Shown one piece after another: positions 47,260 to 56,646 of a DNA stretch of 64,000 nt. The notes beneath the pieces are model-generated. The model saw nothing but the letters and a program-made list of their open reading frames with translations. It was not told the DNA's origin and did no database searches. This stretch comes from Nitrospira sp. (GTDB lineage: Bacteria; Nitrospirota; Nitrospiria; Nitrospirales; Nitrospiraceae): positions 1 to 64,000 of the forward strand of contig JAFEBM010000042.1 of NCBI GenBank assembly GCA_018242685.1, given 5' to 3'. The position numbers were made by a program, and so were the translations under genes. Numbering within the stretch: the first letter of the stretch is position 1; each line of letters starts with the position of its first letter.

Positions 47260-47460
47260 TGAGTATGAACAGCTGAGTGAGAAGCCGATCAAGACAACAG
47301 CCATTGGTCGAAAACCGAACATGCCTGGCCGTCTTCCATACAATGTGAAAAACTCATCGGTGTTGTCCCGGTATGTTACATGTGATTGAAGATTGACCGT
47401 CTGTGTCGGTGAACCTGGGCATGGGCTTTTCTACACGACGAATTGGCGTGAAATCTGACG

Positions 47461-48723
47461 GTGATACTGGTGGCTGACGCTGTTATAAAAGCTGTCGGGC
47501 AAGCTCCGGAATGTAACGGCTTATCCGGACCACTCTTCCCGGACATTGGGGTCGTTGCGTTTGTTCCGGAGGAATGGGGCGGCCCCTGGCTATCGCGTCA
47601 TCAGGTGCTTACCCGCCTGTCCAGATATTTTCATGTCGTCTGGGCGGAGCCTGCCAGAAGATGGAGAGAGCTTGCCTTCGGCAGTCAAACGCCGGTGAAT
47701 CGATCCCATCGCGCGGAAGCGTTTCCAGAGGGGTTTGTCCTGTACCAGCCGGAAAGGTGGCTACCTTGGTTCGGACGACCGGCCTGGCTGGCCTCGTGGA
47801 CCGTGGGGGAGAGAGGCCGTCGCGCTGCTGCATTGCTTCGTCGGCGCGGATGCAAAACCATTATCTTTTATCTCTGGCGGCCCTATTTCGACCGTGTCTT
47901 GGACAGTCGCTCGTATGATCTCAGTTGTTATCACATCGTTGATGAATATTCGTTTTCTCCGTCCGAGCTGCCGTTGACGAATCAGGAGATCCAGTTGATC
48001 AAGCGAGTAGACCAAGTTTTCATCCATTCTCCGGCGTTGCTGGAACGTAAAGGACACTTTAACCCCCATACGCTCTTTGTCCCCAATGGCGTGAACTATC
48101 GGGCATTCGCCACCCAACAGGAGGAGCCGGCTGATTTAAAGGAGATTCCCCACCCGAAAATCGGCTACATCGGGGTCATCAAAACGCAGCTGGATTTTAA
48201 GGTTTTGCTGGGGTTGGCGGTTCGCCATGTGGAATGGTCTTTCGTCTTTGTAGGCCCCAAAGGTCATTTAGGAACCGACACGACGCTCGTGGATCAACTA
48301 TTCAAATTACCCAACGTGTATTTTCTTGGACACAAGCCGATAGAGGCGGCCTGCGCATATCCCCAGCATTTTGATGTGTGCTTGTTGCCGTACAAAACCA
48401 ATGATTACACAAAATACATTTATCCCCTCAAACTCCATGAATATTTGGCTGGAGGAAAACCGATTGTAGGAACCCCCATCCGATCTCTTTTGGATTTTGC
48501 CCATGTCATTAAGCTGGCAAGTACACAAGAGGAGTGGTCGCGAGCGCTGGCTGAGTCACTTGCACCCGACGCTGTGTCGATCGATGAGATCGAAAAGCGT
48601 CGAAGCATCGCAAAGCAGGTAGATTGGGAGACATTGGTTCATACTATCGCCGGTTCGATGTGTAACCGACTTGGTTCTCCATACAGAGACCAATTCGTCG
48701 CAATGAACCTTGAAACGAAATAG
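47461..48723 (+). CDS. GT4-type glycosyltransferase
   Basis: This 420-residue protein is a GT-B enzyme of the GT4/TuaH-like type. N-terminal features are EEWGGPWLSRHQVL and RYFHVVWAEPARRW. C-terminal ones are IGYIGVIKTQLDF, DVCLLPYKTNDYTKYIYPLK and LHEYLAGGKPIVGTPIRS. GTG 47461 is the start. The first about 30 residues lack a clear fold and a later start is possible. The sugar and linkage are not predictable. Confidence 0.83.
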   Translation: MILVADAVIKAVGQAPECNGLSGPLFPDIGVVAFVPEEWGGPWLSRHQVLTRLSRYFHVVWAEPARRWRELAFGSQTPVNRSHRAEAFPEGFVLYQPERWLPWFGRPAWLASWTVGERGRRAAALLRRRGCKTIIFYLWRPYFDRVLDSRSYDLSCYHIVDEYSFSPSELPLTNQEIQLIKRVDQVFIHSPALLERKGHFNPHTLFVPNGVNYRAFATQQEEPADLKEIPHPKIGYIGVIKTQLDFKVLLGLAVRHVEWSFVFVGPKGHLGTDTTLVDQLFKLPNVYFLGHKPIEAACAYPQHFDVCLLPYKTNDYTKYIYPLKLHEYLAGGKPIVGTPIRSLLDFAHVIKLASTQEEWSRALAESLAPDAVSIDEIEKRRSIAKQVDWETLVHTIAGSMCNRLGSPYRDQFVAMNLETK

Positions 48724-48850
48724 AACTCTGCAACCATTCAGATGTTGAGCCGTCCGCTGTGCTGGTACGAGGAGGCGGCATGAATCAACGTGTTTCTTGG
48801 TGCGTTGGGAATAGAGAATAAACGGATACAGCAGCAGAGCTGCGGGATAC

Positions 48851-50182
48851 ATGACGATGACAGTGCTAATCGAGCGGAACGACCATTCCGATGAGTTACC
48901 GTCGACTCCAAGGCTTAAGGTGTTGTTCTTGGCGTATTTCTTTCCCCCGCTCAATTTGATCGGCTGTGTCCGAACGCGGAACATTGCGACCCACTTGACG
49001 CGCCTTGGATGGGACATAACTGTCGTAACTCCTGCTCCTTCAGTATGGCGAAAGGTTGAAAACAGCGATAAAGTTTCAATGGAGTTGGAGGAGGAGGGGA
49101 TTAAGAGGATTTTGACCGGCCACCGATGGCGATGTCTGGTGCCAGGCCTTCTGCAGTGTTGGAATCAAAACCTCGGTTGGGTTGCTGGAGGACTCTGCCG
49201 AGCTATTGCAAGGCATCTCGGAATCGACAGTCATATAGGTTGGGTCAAGGCCGTGGAGCAGGCCTGTACAGGTTTGAGCCAGAGGGACGTGGACGTCATC
49301 CTTGCCTCGGGCTCACCATTTGTGGCGTTTAGGCTGGCGAAGCAATTGTCAGAGCGATTTGGCCGGCCCTATATTTTGGATTACCGCGATCCCTGGACGG
49401 GAAATCCTCATGATATTTACCCCTCACGGCTTGCCACCATCCAAGAAGAGGCGAGTTTGATCAAAGGCTGTGCCGCGGTCACCATCGTCTCGCCCTCCTG
49501 GGGGATTGCCTTAGATCGAGCTCATCACGTTGGGGCTAAGCTTCATGTGGTTACCAATGGGTATGATCCTAACGAGATGGTATCCGTTCAACCATACGAC
49601 TTTGGACATTGTGCCTTTGTCTATACAGGAATCTTCTATCCACCGAAGCGTGTTATTTTACCTTTTCTGGATGCGCTCAAACTCCTGAAAGGGAGTTGTA
49701 GTGAAAGCAGTAGGAATTGGTATTTTCACTACTATGGAACGCACGAAAACCACGTTCGCGAAGAGGCAGATCGGTTAGGCCTAGGCGACCGGATCGTGCT
49801 GCATGGAAGAGTCTCGCAGCGAGAAGTTTTATCGGCGGTCAAGGGCGCAAGTCTTGCCGTCGTTATCACTTCAATCGAGGACGAAGGCACATTAGAGGAT
49901 AAGGGAATTATGACAGGCAAGATATTTGAGGCGCTTGGGGTCGGAACGCCTGTTCTTTTGATTGCTCCTAAGGGGAGCGATGCGACAACAACTACCGAAA
50001 CCACTGGCTTGGTGAAAAGCTTTGTGGGAACCGACATTCACGGTATGGCATCGTTTCTCAAGGATGTGGTTCGCGGAAAGGTTCCTGATCGAAAAAATGT
50101 GGAGATGTTTTCGTGGGCAAACATCGCGAAGGAACTTGACGCTGTGTTGCGGAAAGCAATTTCAGGTACAGCGCATGCCTGA
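48851..50182 (+). CDS. GT4-family glycosyltransferase
   Basis: This 443-residue GT-B enzyme opens with KVLFLAYFFPPLNLIGCVRT. It carries YILDYRDPWTGNP and a C-terminal donor site EALGVGTPVLLIAPKG. The TPAPSVWRKVE segment and GYDPNEM are typical of the WsaF/GT4 group. The gene starts 128 bases after the preceding GT stop and is followed by asnB 90 bases later. Confidence 0.88.
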   Translation: MTMTVLIERNDHSDELPSTPRLKVLFLAYFFPPLNLIGCVRTRNIATHLTRLGWDITVVTPAPSVWRKVENSDKVSMELEEEGIKRILTGHRWRCLVPGLLQCWNQNLGWVAGGLCRAIARHLGIDSHIGWVKAVEQACTGLSQRDVDVILASGSPFVAFRLAKQLSERFGRPYILDYRDPWTGNPHDIYPSRLATIQEEASLIKGCAAVTIVSPSWGIALDRAHHVGAKLHVVTNGYDPNEMVSVQPYDFGHCAFVYTGIFYPPKRVILPFLDALKLLKGSCSESSRNWYFHYYGTHENHVREEADRLGLGDRIVLHGRVSQREVLSAVKGASLAVVITSIEDEGTLEDKGIMTGKIFEALGVGTPVLLIAPKGSDATTTTETTGLVKSFVGTDIHGMASFLKDVVRGKVPDRKNVEMFSWANIAKELDAVLRKAISGTAHA

Positions 50183-50271
50183 CGCACGAATGAGGGGCAT
50201 GACATTCTGACAGACAAGGCGTCCGGTTTGAACCTGATCTTCAGGCAAGTGTCCGAACAACGTAGGTATTT

Positions 50272-52125
50272 ATGTGCGGAATCGCCGGTGTAGTCGGAAG
50301 TTGTGATCGGGCCTTTGCTAAAGAGGCAGCCAGCCAGATGGCGCAATCCCTTGTGCGAAGAGGGCCCGATGGTGGAAGAGTCGAAGTCTGGGATAAGGCG
50401 GTCTTATCTCATCGTCGCCTCGCGATCTTCGATCTGAGCGACGCGGGCAGACAGCCGATGCTCTCATCCGATGGAAAAATCGGCGTGGTCTTCAACGGCG
50501 CTATCTACAACTTTCTTGAATTGCGGAAAGAGCTTGAGTCCGACGGGTATGCTTTCATGAGCAATACGGACACGGAAGTGTTGATTCAAGGCTATCGTAG
50601 TTGGGGAATTGACAAGCTCGTGACAAAACTCCGGGGGATGTTTGCTTTTGGAATCTGGGACAACGCATTACGGAAACTATATCTCGTGCGAGATCGGCTT
50701 GGAGTCAAGCCGCTCATCTTCATTGTCCGTGGTGGCGTGATCGCCTTTGCTTCAACAGTTCGTGCACTCAGGCAAGCCGGGTTCGTCCAGGAGATCGATG
50801 AACACGCTATTGTAGAATATCTGCAGCTTGGGTTTATTCCCGATGAGTACTCGATCTACCGGGAGGCCAGAAAATTACCTCCTGCATCGATTCTGGAGTG
50901 GAATGATGGAAAGGTTGCGATCCGCAGATACTGGTCATCGCCTCCTGTGACTCCATCGTCCCTGTCATTTGAGGAATCCGTCGAAGTGGCTGAAGAGCAG
51001 CTCCTCAAGGCGGTGGAGATGCGGTTACATGCGGATGTTCCGATCGGCATTCTGCTCAGCGGAGGTATCGATTCGGCGTTGATCTGCTGGGCTGCGACGA
51101 AACTCGGTAGGAGGATTACTGCATACACGATCGGCACACCTGGAGATCCTTGGGACGAGACCGCTGCAGCAAGAAGCACAGCAGAAGCCTTAGGACTGGA
51201 TCACCGTGTACTGGACATGGGTTTGAATGATCAATATGACATCAATGACTTAGTCTCAGCCTTTGCTGAGCCTTTTGCTTGCTCATCGGCGCTGGGAATG
51301 CTCAAGGTTTCAAAATACGTTACCACATCCTCCAAGGTGCTCTTGACGGGCGATGGAGGAGATGATGTATTTCTAGGCTATCATCGCCATCGCCACGTGT
51401 TGATAGCTGACACACTTTCTCGTGCCATTCCCTCTGCACTGCGGAATTACTGGCGCAGAGACGGCTCATCATTCCCGAAGGTTGGACCGTTTCGCCGAGT
51501 GGCGACATTCTTGGACTATGTCGCTGAAAGCCCGACGATTCACGGACGTTCGGTAGTGAGGTCGGAGCTTCTCGGTGATCGTCTGAAGAGCGTTGCCGTC
51601 AGTTGCGATACCCGGGAATCATCAACGACCGGTTCGTTGGTCAGTCGTTTTCTGGACTACGAGTATCGAAATCGCTTCGTCGGAGAATATTTGACAAAGA
51701 TAGATGGCTCGACGATGTATTACGGACTTGAAGCGCGATCACCGTTCCTGGATCAAGATTTGTGGGAATTTGCCTCCTCATTGCCATATACGCTAAGATT
51801 GCATCGTTGGCAGCTTAAATCTATCTTGCGCGAGGTTGCTCGACGAAGAATTAGCCCACGCCTCGCCCAAGGAAGGAAACGGGGGTTCGGTATTCCCGTA
51901 CATCGTTGGATCGTCGGTTCTTGGCGTCCACTTGTGGAAGAATCACTACGGGAATCGATTTTGGAAAAAGAAGGCTGGATCCGACCCCGATCCTCATCGG
52001 AATTGTTTCAATCCGCATTAAAGCAGGGCGAGGCGTCTCTCCAATTGTGGTACATGCTGGCTCTTGAGTTATGGATGCGATTCGAGCGGAGTCAGGCAGA
52101 TACAAAACCATACCCTCTCGCTTGA
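50272..52125 (+). CDS. asnB: Asparagine synthetase (glutamine-hydrolysing)
   Basis: This 617-residue enzyme has the N-terminal glutaminase with Cys2 (MCGIAGVVG) and the ATP-binding synthetase domain with the PP-loop LLSGGIDSAL (about 255) and TGDGGDDVF (about 358). It makes asparagine or, in polysaccharide loci, can amidate sugar-acid substrates. Related proteins in O-antigen clusters are thought to amidate uronates. It is the only one of the three synthetase-family genes here with the catalytic Cys2. It is followed 49 bases after its stop by the polymerase/ligase gene. Confidence 0.92.
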   Translation: MCGIAGVVGSCDRAFAKEAASQMAQSLVRRGPDGGRVEVWDKAVLSHRRLAIFDLSDAGRQPMLSSDGKIGVVFNGAIYNFLELRKELESDGYAFMSNTDTEVLIQGYRSWGIDKLVTKLRGMFAFGIWDNALRKLYLVRDRLGVKPLIFIVRGGVIAFASTVRALRQAGFVQEIDEHAIVEYLQLGFIPDEYSIYREARKLPPASILEWNDGKVAIRRYWSSPPVTPSSLSFEESVEVAEEQLLKAVEMRLHADVPIGILLSGGIDSALICWAATKLGRRITAYTIGTPGDPWDETAAARSTAEALGLDHRVLDMGLNDQYDINDLVSAFAEPFACSSALGMLKVSKYVTTSSKVLLTGDGGDDVFLGYHRHRHVLIADTLSRAIPSALRNYWRRDGSSFPKVGPFRRVATFLDYVAESPTIHGRSVVRSELLGDRLKSVAVSCDTRESSTTGSLVSRFLDYEYRNRFVGEYLTKIDGSTMYYGLEARSPFLDQDLWEFASSLPYTLRLHRWQLKSILREVARRRISPRLAQGRKRGFGIPVHRWIVGSWRPLVEESLRESILEKEGWIRPRSSSELFQSALKQGEASLQLWYMLALELWMRFERSQADTKPYPLA

Positions 52126-52174
52126 CAGTGGTTTGAACCTCCCGGTTGAAGTCTTTTATGTTCGGGTAGAGCCA

Positions 52175-53500
52175 ATGCCGAACCGCCAAGATTCGGACAG
52201 GACCAACGTGCCGGAGAACGTGCTCCCCAGCATACGGTATGCGTTTTATCTGTTCGTATTTGCCATACCGTTTGAAACTGCGAGTACGGGAACAGTTTCA
52301 GCGATCGGGAGCATTCCCATGATACTTGGAATGGTACTGACCGGAGCTGCGCTGTTACAACCGCGAGTCTGTTTCAACCCTCCTCCTGGCGCATTTTGGT
52401 GCTTTGTCGGCTACTTCGTGGTCTGTCTCGCACTCGGTTTAACCCAGAATCTTGACTATATACGTCCAGTGCTCACGAAGCTGTTTACCCTTGGCCAGCT
52501 GCTCGTGCTGATGTGGATTTGCTTCAATCTTTTTAGGTATCCGGAGATTTGCAGGAATGCCCTTCTGATGTTTGTCGCTGCCTGTACGATCCTTTCAGTG
52601 CTCCAGATACTCGGTGTGGGGACTGTGAGTGTGGGACAGGGAAGGTCGTCCATGTTCGGTGATAATGCCAACACGCTGGGTGCCACGTTAGCGCTTGGTC
52701 TGATCGTCTTAGTCGGCATCACCTATGGTCGAACCGCCGTCGAGAGAAGGATGACTCTGCTCGCATGGGCAGTATTCCCCATCATCGGGACGTCAATCAT
52801 CATGACGGGATCAAGAGGCGCTCTGTTAGCTCTCATGTTGGGGATCGCCATTCTGATCATTCGAGATGGATCTTGGGGGACTAAACTGAAGATGGCTTCG
52901 ATTGCCGTATTGGCCATTGGTTTCCTGGCTTTGACCGCACTGTCAGATGATGCAATGAGAACCAGATTGGAGCGCTCCTGGTACAAAGGGGAGACGGCTG
53001 GTAGAGACAAGATTCACGATCATGCTTGGGGGATGTTCTTTCAAAAGCCCATGCTTGGATGGGGGCCGGTGTACAACATGGTCGAGCTGGGTTCGCGCCT
53101 TGGAAAGACACTGAAAGACACTCACAGTTTGTATCTGATGGTGCTGACAGAAACCGGTTTGCTTGGATCTATTCTGTTTTTCGGTGGTCTCGGGCTTTTG
53201 GTAAGAGCGGCCTGGCTGGCACGTGTCCGGATAGAAGGATCATTGCCGATGGCGATGCTCACTTGTCTTTTGATCTTTAACTTGTCCGGAACGTGGCAAA
53301 ATCGCAAATTGTTCTGGTTGACGGCAGCCTATGTGCTGGCGAGCGCCAGGTCGTTCCGCGAGGCGGCTCAACAAGTACCCGTTCAATTTTCAGATTCGAT
53401 TGATGTTGCGGGTCAGGGGGCAGGAACAGCAGCCTCGTTTTCTGAAGCCATCAACGCGGAGTCTGGAAGGGTTTCAACGCGACGGCAAAGGCCTACATAA
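52175..53500 (+). CDS. O-antigen ligase/polymerase (Wzy/WaaL-like)
   Basis: This 441-residue membrane protein has about ten to eleven hydrophobic spans. The start at ATG 52175 (MPNRQDSDRT) is chosen because earlier residues overlap asnB in another frame. The Wzy_C-type periplasmic loop has LERSWYKGETAGRDKIHDHA, followed by KDTHSLYLMVLTETGLLGSI. It should polymerise or ligate the repeat units. Its coexistence with an ABC exporter is unusual, because ABC-type loci normally do not need a polymerase; it could act as a ligase. Confidence 0.83.
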   Translation: MPNRQDSDRTNVPENVLPSIRYAFYLFVFAIPFETASTGTVSAIGSIPMILGMVLTGAALLQPRVCFNPPPGAFWCFVGYFVVCLALGLTQNLDYIRPVLTKLFTLGQLLVLMWICFNLFRYPEICRNALLMFVAACTILSVLQILGVGTVSVGQGRSSMFGDNANTLGATLALGLIVLVGITYGRTAVERRMTLLAWAVFPIIGTSIIMTGSRGALLALMLGIAILIIRDGSWGTKLKMASIAVLAIGFLALTALSDDAMRTRLERSWYKGETAGRDKIHDHAWGMFFQKPMLGWGPVYNMVELGSRLGKTLKDTHSLYLMVLTETGLLGSILFFGGLGLLVRAAWLARVRIEGSLPMAMLTCLLIFNLSGTWQNRKLFWLTAAYVLASARSFREAAQQVPVQFSDSIDVAGQGAGTAASFSEAINAESGRVSTRRQRPT

Positions 53501-53554
53501 TCATTTTTCGGCAAGTGGCGCATCTGAGCGTTCTGTTCAACTTTCTATTCCACG

Positions 53555-53763
53555 ATGCGTGTTCTCACGATTACAGACGCTTTCCCTTCGCCCCAGTATT
53601 CCTATCGCGGCACGTTCATCGGTGAGCCGGTGTAACGCTTGCTGGATCATGTCGATCGGGTCACCGTGCTATGTCCCACAACATTGGCTTCACTGTTCGC
53701 GAAATTTGCTGGGTTGCAGTTCAGTCTTCTCCGAGACATCCTTCCGCTAGCCTCGTCCGGTTA
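53555..53763 (+). pseudogene. Truncated GT4 glycosyltransferase pseudogene
   Basis: A start at ATG 53555 gives MRVLTITDAFPSPQYSYRGT, then a premature TAA at 53633-53635 where the intact paralogue (55251 gene) has Lys. After the stop it continues in the same frame as RLLDHVDRVTVLCPTT up to 53763 and then ends. Compared with the intact gene (MHILMVADSFPSPAYPYRGT and KRLLDHVERITVL), only the first about 68 codons remain. It is a decayed duplicate of the gene 1.7 kb downstream. Confidence 0.8.
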
Positions 53764-54631
53764 ACGCAGCTTTGGTTTTGGCTATCACAGGCTTAGCTAG
53801 TTTGTAACTTCGCGAAAGAGTTCGAATGGCAAGCGGGCGGAGACCTTTTAGATAACCTTGCCATTTCAAGCCGTAGCCCTTAAAGGTCTCACTACCGGTC
53901 ATTTCGTACAACCCCCACAATTGCGCGATGTGGTATCGGTGATATTTTTCACTCGCCACTGTTCGAAAAGGTTGTGCTAAATCATAGGTGGTCCAAAATC
54001 CAAGATCATAACGCTGAAGATTTCTCTCTAGACCCTGAACCCCCCGCCCAAATAGGTCGGCTGCATCACAATCTCTCCCTATTTCTGCCAGATCGTGGAG
54101 TCCAACCAAAGCAGTGATCAAGCCGTTAAGAACAATATTCGGCTTCGAAAAAGGATATTCCTCAAAAGCGATGTCTCCATTAGGAAATGAGGCTTGGACG
54201 CCACCCTCCTTAACGGGAATCTTGAACGGCGTCATCACTTTTTGCGCTATCACGAGATGCTGCTTGTCGTTGGATAATTCATAGGCTCTTGCAAGTACAG
54301 AGAGAACCCGTCCTTGCGTCAGAGCGGAAATCCATGGGGTGGGCAAACCATTAAGTGAAAACAAAAATGGAAACACAAAACCCGCGCGGGTCTCATGTCC
54401 AGCCTTGAGAAGCCAATTGGTTACACCCCAAAACCTGTCAAGATCCTCTTGGCGCTTGAACTTGAGAAAAAGCATATGGTGATGGAGCGCGAAATGACAA
54501 ATGAATGTGACGTTATAAAAGAGACCAGCTGGATACGGATAGCGAGGGATGCCGTCTTCGTCGAAAACGAACGCATCATACATCCCGGCTCGCACATCCT
54601 GTAAGCCTAGATCGATATAGTAGGGTGTCAT
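53747..54631 (-). CDS. D-glucuronyl C5-epimerase C-terminal domain protein
   Basis: This 294-residue protein matches the C-terminal domain of D-glucuronyl C5-epimerases (heparosan-GlcA 5-epimerase family). The conserved block is FWTTYDLAQPFRTV, with SEKYHRYHIAQLWGLYE after it. Upstream YPYPAGLFYNVTFICHFALH and FLFSLNGLPTPWISALTQGR are also family-like. Such enzymes convert D-glucuronate to L-iduronate in a polymer. The gene lies antisense in the cluster, between a pseudogene and an intact GT4 gene. There is no signal peptide, so it may act in the cytoplasm on growing chains. Confidence 0.82.
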   Translation of the reverse strand: MTPYYIDLGLQDVRAGMYDAFVFDEDGIPRYPYPAGLFYNVTFICHFALHHHMLFLKFKRQEDLDRFWGVTNWLLKAGHETRAGFVFPFLFSLNGLPTPWISALTQGRVLSVLARAYELSNDKQHLVIAQKVMTPFKIPVKEGGVQASFPNGDIAFEEYPFSKPNIVLNGLITALVGLHDLAEIGRDCDAADLFGRGVQGLERNLQRYDLGFWTTYDLAQPFRTVASEKYHRYHIAQLWGLYEMTGSETFKGYGLKWQGYLKGLRPLAIRTLSRSYKLAKPVIAKTKAALTGRG

Positions 54632-55250
54632 CGTTCATTCTCTCACATGCGGCGTTTCAACCTGAGTTAATTACTCCATGCAGAACAGGCACTCGCTGCG
54701 CTCTCTCACTATGTATAAGGTCTTCATGCGTTCTTGGACATAGCCGTTTAGCGTTTCTTGTGTCTCATCGTTCATCCCAAGGTTTCTATCCCGTACTCTT
54801 CCCTGCATCCCCATCACACAATCCCGGCATAACCATCTGTGCGCGAATGTCGCAATGCCCCATCCAATAACTAGGAGGGGCAATAATGACTATGAAGAGT
54901 CGCGTATTGATGATGTGTCCTATGGCGGGCTTTATCTCAGTGGCTTGTTGAGTGGATAGCTCGGTGCCCGGTTGCGTTAACAAGGAACGCCGATAAGGCC
55001 GTGAGACATAGGTGATAAAACCATAATGTGAGGGGAGGTATTGTAGAGAGTCTATGTTCTAGAGTCAACAAAGTGAAGGACGGTGGTGTAGGAGGAGCGT
55101 CGTATGCCTCTCATTCAGCGACAACGCATTTAGCCGCCATTTTTGTAAGACTCTGCACAGCAGAGGCAGAACAGTTCTAAATGTTGCAACGCGGCAGAAA
55201 TGTCGGCATAGTTGTTACGTATCAAACGATTCAGCTTGAGTCTTTTTACG
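54632..55250. other. 619-base gap without a recognised gene
   Basis: This gap between the divergent C5-epimerase and GT4 genes has no reading frame with protein character, no clear promoter pair and no IS end that I can identify. It should contain the divergent promoters of both genes. Confidence 0.5.
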
Positions 55251-56444
55251 ATGCATATACTCATGGTTGCGGACAGTTTTCCTTCGCCCGCATATCCCTA
55301 TCGTGGCACGTTCATCGGCGAGCAGGTGAAGCGTCTGCTGGATCATGTCGAGCGGATCACGGTGCTGTCTCCGACAACATACGTTCCTCGATTCGTAAAG
55401 CTAAGTCGAGGTGCAAGGCAGGCCTCCTTGCCGGCACGCTATGAATTCGTGAAAGATCGCTGTGAGGTCCTATTCCCTCGATATGTGAAAGCGCCGGGAT
55501 ATGCTTGTCTGTGGTGGACCACCGTTCAGGGGCGTCGGATTGTTTCCAAGACGGTGGGAGATCTTCTTGAAACGGGGCCGATTTCCTTAATCCATGCGAA
55601 TAGGGGCGGCGTGAATTCTTGGGCGGCGATTCAGGTCGCCAGGCAATATGGGCTTCCCTGCGTGGTTACGTATCAGGGCACCGAGGTGCACACCGATTTG
55701 GTCAACCGGCAAAACGCTTGGAAACTCTGTCGTGATTGTTTTCGCCTTGCCGATCTCAATATCTTGGTCAGTCGCTCGCTCGAACGTCCCCTCAGGGCTT
55801 GTGCCCAGCCTGAGGGGCGATGCGAGGTTTTGATAAGAGGAGTGGATTTGAAGACATTTTCCCCACCGAAGACGGGAGAGATGAGGCAACCGGCCGTTCT
55901 ATTTGTCGGCGCGGTAAGAACAACCAAAGGCGCATTCGATCTTCTTGAGGCTTGGACACATATCGTTGCTAACTGTGCACATGCTGAGCTATGGGTTGTG
56001 GGACCTGATTATACGAATGGTCGTTTTGCTCAGGAGATACGGTCTCGTGGACATGACAATACGGTCAAGATGCTCGGACCGCAACCTTCGAATAATGTGG
56101 CGGACCTGATGCGGCAGGCTCAGGTTCTCTGTTTGCCGAGTCACGGAGAAGGAACACCAAATTGTGTCATGGAGGCGATGGCTTGTGGACTCCCTGTTGT
56201 TGCCACGGACGTCGGGGGGATTCCCGATATTGTCGACTCCAACCGGACCGGCATATTAGTGCAGAAAGAGAATGTTCAGAAACTAGCGGAGGCTCTGACT
56301 TCTTTGCTCCAGGACTCCGGTCAACGAGAACGCATGGGCCAAGCAGCCTATGCGTTCGCCCGCGAACATCTTGATGCGCGAAAGACAGCGAATCGCCTAG
56401 TCGGACTGTATCGTGATCTTCTCACTACTCCTCGTGTGCGATGA
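55251..56444 (+). CDS. GT4-family glycosyltransferase
   Basis: This 397-residue enzyme begins MHILMVADSFPSPAYPYRGT and has a C-terminal donor site in SHGEGTPNCVMEAMACGLPV, a standard GT4 E-x7-E motif region. ATG 55251 is chosen over an upstream ATG 39 bases earlier because conserved sequence starts there. Its first about 68 codons are duplicated in the pseudogene at 53555. The acceptor and linkage are unknown. Confidence 0.9.
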   Translation: MHILMVADSFPSPAYPYRGTFIGEQVKRLLDHVERITVLSPTTYVPRFVKLSRGARQASLPARYEFVKDRCEVLFPRYVKAPGYACLWWTTVQGRRIVSKTVGDLLETGPISLIHANRGGVNSWAAIQVARQYGLPCVVTYQGTEVHTDLVNRQNAWKLCRDCFRLADLNILVSRSLERPLRACAQPEGRCEVLIRGVDLKTFSPPKTGEMRQPAVLFVGAVRTTKGAFDLLEAWTHIVANCAHAELWVVGPDYTNGRFAQEIRSRGHDNTVKMLGPQPSNNVADLMRQAQVLCLPSHGEGTPNCVMEAMACGLPVVATDVGGIPDIVDSNRTGILVQKENVQKLAEALTSLLQDSGQRERMGQAAYAFAREHLDARKTANRLVGLYRDLLTTPRVR

Positions 56445-56646
56445 GCCAACGTGTATGATGAAAGGGCTGGCTTCTGGATCAATGTTATTGCCATTCTCTA
56501 TATTGAAAGGACGGCAGACCGACTTCTTGATCCTGATCGGTGAAACCATTAGCACCAATTCAACCGCTCTGGGATAATCAATCCTCAAGACGAGCTCACT
56601 ATCTGGGACATACGGCTGAGTCAAACCAAAAAAGTGTAGGGGCGCT

